Shown: in pieces, positions 60,903 to 64,000 of the stretch
Position numbering within the stretch: position 1 is the first letter of the stretch
How the letters are laid out: the number at the start of each line of letters is the position of its first letter
From: Mycobacterium sp. HUMS_12744610
GTDB lineage: Bacteria; Actinomycetota; Actinomycetes; Mycobacteriales; Mycobacteriaceae
Reading direction: 5' to 3'
DNA: 64,000 nucleotides
Assembly (NCBI RefSeq): GCF_041206865.1
Contig: NZ_JBGEDP010000001.1
Coordinates: forward strand, 5,084,001-5,148,000
Notes under the pieces: generated by a model
The model's database searches: none
What the model was told of the DNA's origin: nothing
The model's input: only the letters and a program-made list of their open reading frames with translations
Program-made: the position numbers and the translations under genes

Positions 60903-62659
60903 AGGCGCGACTCCCCCAGCCACAGCGCGCTCGCGCCGTTCAGCGTCTGCTCGAGGTTGTCCAGCACCCCGGCGACCGCGCGGCTCAACAGCGCCGCCGG
61001 CAGCGACGAGGTCCGCGGCCGCACCAGGTCCAGCAGCGAATGGCCCGGATAGCCGACCAGGCGCACGTCGGTGCCCTCGTCGAGCCCGGCCAGCACCTTG
61101 GCCCGGCGCACCGCGGCCCGCAGCCCGCCGAGTTCGTCGACCAGGCCGCGCTCGAGGGCGTCGGCGCCGGTCCAGATCCTGCCCCGGGCAACGGCGTCCA
61201 CCGCCTCGGTGCTCAAGTTGCGTCCCGCGGCGGCGCGCTCGACGAAGTCGGAGTAGAACAAGTCCACCTCCGCCTCGCGATGCGCCTGCTGCTCCGGGGT
61301 GAAGGGCGCGTCGGCCGACCAGGCGTCGGCATTGGCGTTGGTGCGCACGGTGTCCGACCCGATACCCAGCCGCTGCTTGAGGTCACGGATCACGAGCTTT
61401 CCGCTGAGCACTCCGATCGAGCCGGTGATCGTGCCCGGATTGGCCACGATCGCGTCGGCCCCCATCGCCGCGTAGTAGCCGCCGGAGGCGGCGACCGCGC
61501 CCATCGACGCCACCACCGGCTTGCCGCGCTCGCGCGCCCTTTTCACCTCTCGCCAAATGGTTTCCGATGCGCTGACAGACCCTCCGGGGCTGTCGATCCG
61601 CACCACGATCGCGGCCACCGCGTCGTCGGCGGCGGCCGCGCGCAGCGCCGCGGCGATGGTGTCGCCGCCCACCGAGGAGTTGCCGAACGGCAGAAACTGC
61701 GGTCCCCCGCGCCCGTTGACGATCGGGCCGTCGAGGGTGACCACGGCCACCGTCGGCTTGGGCTTACGGCCCGGGACCGACGGCACGGGCGGGGCCAGCC
61801 GCGCCCGTGCCGCGCCCGCGTAGCGCGTCAGGTACAGCCGGGGCGGTTCATTGTCGTCCGAAACATCCTCGACGCCAACCATTTCCGCCATCCGCGCGTA
61901 GGCTTCGTCGCGGAACCCGATCCGGTCGACCAGACCGGAGGACACGGCGTCGTCACGCAGCAGCGGGGCCCGGTCGGCCACCGCGTCGAGCGTGTCAGGG
62001 TCGATCTTGCGCGACCGGGCGACCGCCTGCCACACCTGCTGCTGCAGGCTTTCCAGCATCCGGGTGACGGCCTCGCGGTGGGCGGCGGTGAAGCCGTTCT
62101 CGGTGAACAGGTTCGGCGCCGACTTGTATTCGCCACGGGTGACGAACTGCGCCTCGACACCGGCCTTGTGCAGCGCGTCGCGCAGGAACAGCGCGTTGGT
62201 CGCGAAGCCGATCAGCCCGACCGTTCCCGACGGTTGCATCCAGACCTCACGGAACGCCGAGGCCAGGTAGTACGACAGCGTGCCGGGATAGGTCTCGGCC
62301 CAGGCCAGCGACGGCTTGGCCGCGCTGAAGGCCGCGATCGCCTCGCGCAGCTCCTGGACCGCCGCCGCCGGGGACGCCGCGAGCTGCACGCGGGCGATCA
62401 TCCCCGCGACCCGCGGATCCTCGGCGGCGCGGTGGATCGCGGCCACCGTGTCGCGCAGCGCCATCGGCCGGCCGCCGCCGCTGATGATCGCCAGCGGGTC
62501 GAAGCCCGTCGTCTCCGGCGGCACCGCGCGCAGGTCCAGCTCGAGCACGCAACCGTTGGGCACGCCGTGGTGGCGGGCGGTGTCGAGCCGGGCGGCCAGG
62601 GCACGGACGTCTTTCCCGAGATCGGGAACACCGGGAATCGAGGGCAGGAAGGCAAACAT
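60899..62659 (-). CDS. sppA: Signal peptide peptidase SppA, long form (protease IV)
   Basis: A 586-residue S49 peptidase with two tandem domains. The catalytic Lys lies in the N-terminal domain ([18 protein letters not shown]) and the Ser in the C-terminal domain ([20 protein letters not shown]); [17 protein letters not shown] follows. This is the long, E. coli-like layout. It degrades cleaved signal peptides in the membrane; a classical N-terminal membrane span is not obvious. The ATG at 62659 is preferred: family members start MFAFLPSIP and a TACGCT box stands eight bases upstream. An extension to 62719 would overlap the divergent gene. Confidence 0.93.
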   Translation of the reverse strand: MFAFLPSIPGVPDLGKDVRALAARLDTARHHGVPNGCVLELDLRAVPPETTGFDPLAIISGGGRPMALRDTVAAIHRAAEDPRVAGMIARVQLAASPAAAVQELREAIAAFSAAKPSLAWAETYPGTLSYYLASAFREVWMQPSGTVGLIGFATNALFLRDALHKAGVEAQFVTRGEYKSAPNLFTENGFTAAHREAVTRMLESLQQQVWQAVARSRKIDPDTLDAVADRAPLLRDDAVSSGLVDRIGFRDEAYARMAEMVGVEDVSDDNEPPRLYLTRYAGAARARLAPPVPSVPGRKPKPTVAVVTLDGPIVNGRGGPQFLPFGNSSVGGDTIAAALRAAAADDAVAAIVVRIDSPGGSVSASETIWREVKRARERGKPVVASMGAVAASGGYYAAMGADAIVANPGTITGSIGVLSGKLVIRDLKQRLGIGSDTVRTNANADAWSADAPFTPEQQAHREAEVDLFYSDFVERAAAGRNLSTEAVDAVARGRIWTGADALERGLVDELGGLRAAVRRAKVLAGLDEGTDVRLVGYPGHSLLDLVRPRTSSLPAALLSRAVAGVLDNLEQTLNGASALWLGESRL

Positions 62660-62667
62660 ATCCGTCC

Positions 62668-62693
62668 AGCGTACCGAGCGCGCCCCGTACGGT
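62668..62693. promoter_or_regulatory. Back-to-back -10 boxes of sppA and the LLM gene
   Basis: On the minus strand TACGCT (62673-62668) precedes the sppA ATG by eight bases; on the plus strand TACGGT (62688-62693) precedes the GTG at 62700 by six bases. Two leaderless promoters thus share a 40-base gap. Confidence 0.5.
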
Positions 62694-62699
62694 GAGGGG

Positions 62700-63626
62700 G
62701 TGAGGTTCTCCATCGCCATCCCCCAGTTCGACTACGACGGCTTCGACGCCGCAGGGCTGCGCTCCTACCTCGCGCGCGCCGAGGAACTCGGGTTCGAGGC
62801 GGGCTGGGTTCTCGAGCAGATCATCGGGGCGGCGCCGCTGCTGGCGCCCCTGGAACTGCTGGCGTGGTGTGCGGCGAACACCGAACGGCTGCGGCTGGGT
62901 GTCGCCGTGCTGGTGACGTCCCTGCACGACCCGCTCCAGCTGGCCTCGGCCGCGACCGCCGTGGACCGGCTCAGCCACGGGCGGCTGGACATCGGCGTGG
63001 GCACCGGCGGCGGCTCGCGCCGGTTCGCCGCGTTCGGCGTGGACAAGTCGACCTACATCTCCTACTTCACCGAGGGGCTGGAGCTGATGAAGGCGGCCTG
63101 GTCCGACGAACCGCGGGTGACGTTCCACGGCCGGTTCCGCGACGTCGACGACCTGCCCGTCGCGCCCAAGCCGGTGCAGCGGCCGCACCCGCCGATCTGG
63201 TTCGGCGGGCTCGCGCCCAAGGCCCTGGCCAGGGCGGTGCGCCACGGTGACGCGTTCCTGGGCGCCGGGTCGTCGACCACCGAGGCGTTCGCCGGAGCCG
63301 TCGAAGTGGTGCGCCGCGAGCTCGACGAGCAGCGCAAGGATCCGGCGCGCTTCACGATCGGCAAGCGGGTCTACCTGATGGTCGACGACGACGCGGCGCG
63401 GGCCCGCGAGCGGGTGCTCGCCGGGCTGCGGCGGATTTACGGCAAGATGCCCGGCATCGATGCGGTGCCGGTGTCGGGAACGCCCGGCGACGTCGCCCGC
63501 GGGCTACGCGAGGTGATCGACGCCGGAGCCCAGACGCTGCTGCTCAACCCCGTCGGCACCGATGTCCCGGAGAACCGCGAGCAGATGGAACGCCTTGCCG
63601 CGGAGGTGATCCCGCAGCTCACCTAG
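62700..63626 (+). CDS. LLM-class flavin/F420-dependent oxidoreductase
   Basis: A 308-residue luciferase-like protein: FSIAIPQFDYDGFDAAGLRS, LRLGVAVLVTSLHDPLQLAS, GRLDIGVGTGGGSRRFAAFG and PPIWFGGLAPKALARAVRHG. It belongs to a different branch from the Rv3463- and Rv3520c-like genes of this window. Cofactor (FMN or F420) cannot be told. It starts at GTG 62700 directly after a -10 box and converges with rplO, nine bases between stops. Confidence 0.88.
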   Translation: MRFSIAIPQFDYDGFDAAGLRSYLARAEELGFEAGWVLEQIIGAAPLLAPLELLAWCAANTERLRLGVAVLVTSLHDPLQLASAATAVDRLSHGRLDIGVGTGGGSRRFAAFGVDKSTYISYFTEGLELMKAAWSDEPRVTFHGRFRDVDDLPVAPKPVQRPHPPIWFGGLAPKALARAVRHGDAFLGAGSSTTEAFAGAVEVVRRELDEQRKDPARFTIGKRVYLMVDDDAARARERVLAGLRRIYGKMPGIDAVPVSGTPGDVARGLREVIDAGAQTLLLNPVGTDVPENREQMERLAAEVIPQLT

Positions 63627-63635
63627 TGGCGCGGG

Positions 63636-64000
63636 CTACAGCTCGGTCGCCGAACCGCCCGCGGCGCTGATCTTCTCGCGCGCGCTGCCGCTGAACTTGT
63701 GCGCGGACACCTCGACCTTGACGGTCAGCTCGCCGTCGCCGAGCACCTTGACCAACGAGTTCTTGCGGACCGCGCCCTTGGCCACCAGCTCGTCCACGCC
63801 GATGGATCCACCCTGCGGGAACAGCCGGTTGATGTCGCCGACGTTGACGATCTCGTACTCGGTGCGGAACCGGTTCTTGAACCCCTTGAGCTTGGGCAGC
63901 CGCATGTGGATCGGCATCTGCCCGCCCTCGAACGTCGCCGGGACGTTCTTGCGGGCCTTGGTGCCCTTGGTGCCACGGCCCGCCGACTTGCCCTTGGAGC
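63636..64000 (-). CDS. rplO: 50S ribosomal protein L15 (partial)
   Basis: The C-terminal 121 residues of L15: [60 protein letters not shown] and the tail [20 protein letters not shown]. The first 25 or so residues are beyond the right edge. In mycobacteria it ends the spc ribosomal run and is followed by sppA, as here except for the interposed LLM gene. Confidence 0.95.
   Translation of the reverse strand, partial: SKGKSAGRGTKGTKARKNVPATFEGGQMPIHMRLPKLKGFKNRFRTEYEIVNVGDINRLFPQGGSIGVDELVAKGAVRKNSLVKVLGDGELTVKVEVSAHKFSGSAREKISAAGGSATEL

Overview
The window is high-GC actinobacterial DNA from a Mycobacterium. Gene content and order match the M. tuberculosis neighbourhoods that I recognise as Rv3421c-Rv3465 (left and centre) and Rv0751c-Rv0723 (right). 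ESX-4, PE-type proteins, cutinases, F420-dependent LLM oxidoreductases, SigL/RslA and TIGR00027 methyltransferases all support this. Genes that M. tuberculosis has between alr and gadB are missing and extra hydrolase and methyltransferase genes are present, so a non-tuberculous slow grower, perhaps of the M. avium complex type, is my best guess. That species call is inference from remembered gene order, not a database match.

Layout. 1-9666 (all minus): tsaB (cut by the edge), tsaE, an alpha/beta hydrolase, alr, gadB, NAD(P)H-hydrate repair, two membrane proteins and glmS. 10319-12501 (plus): a 63-residue orphan, an alpha/beta-hydrolase-fold protein without a nucleophile serine, and an LLM oxidoreductase. 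12507-16741 (minus): a large Ala/Pro-rich protein and an EspC-like small protein, then glmM, rpsI and rplM. 16970-28457: the ESX-4 locus (esxT, esxU, an Rv3446c-type protein, eccC4, eccD4, mycP4, eccB4) followed by two cutinases. 28454-33138 (minus): truA, rplQ, rpoA, rpsD, rpsK, rpsM, rpmJ, infA. 33414-36786 (plus): twin LLM oxidoreductases and rmlBC for dTDP-rhamnose.

36922-41234 is an accessory block at the join between the two ancestral neighbourhoods: a PE aspartic protease, a FetAB-type ABC exporter, and a second aspartic protease that has lost its PE head. 41373-44985 is the valine-catabolic mmsA-fadE9-mmsB operon behind a perfect palindrome. 45051-50028 holds a SpoIIAA-like protein, a MarR regulator, rslA-sigL with a good ECF promoter, map, adk and secY. 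50270-60902 is a mosaic: four TIGR00027-type methyltransferases, a remnant of a CpnT-like gene, a GNAT, a frameshifted xylB, serA2, fucA, a metallo-beta-lactamase-fold protein, an AraC regulator and a frameshifted methyltransferase. 60899-64000 holds sppA, a further LLM protein and the start of the rplO-side ribosomal cluster (cut by the right edge).

How it works together: much of the window is cell-envelope and translation housekeeping (Alr, GlmS, GlmM and RmlBC for peptidoglycan and arabinogalactan linkage; ribosomal proteins, RNA polymerase alpha, SecY, Map and Adk for protein synthesis and export). ESX-4 adds a specialised secretion machine. Three genes (eccC4, xylB and one methyltransferase) are interrupted by small frameshifts, which are either assembly errors or real loss; this decides whether ESX-4 works in this strain. 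Many genes have a TANNNT -10 box 6-8 bases before the start codon, the layout of leaderless mycobacterial transcripts. I found no rRNA, tRNA, CRISPR array or intact insertion sequence.
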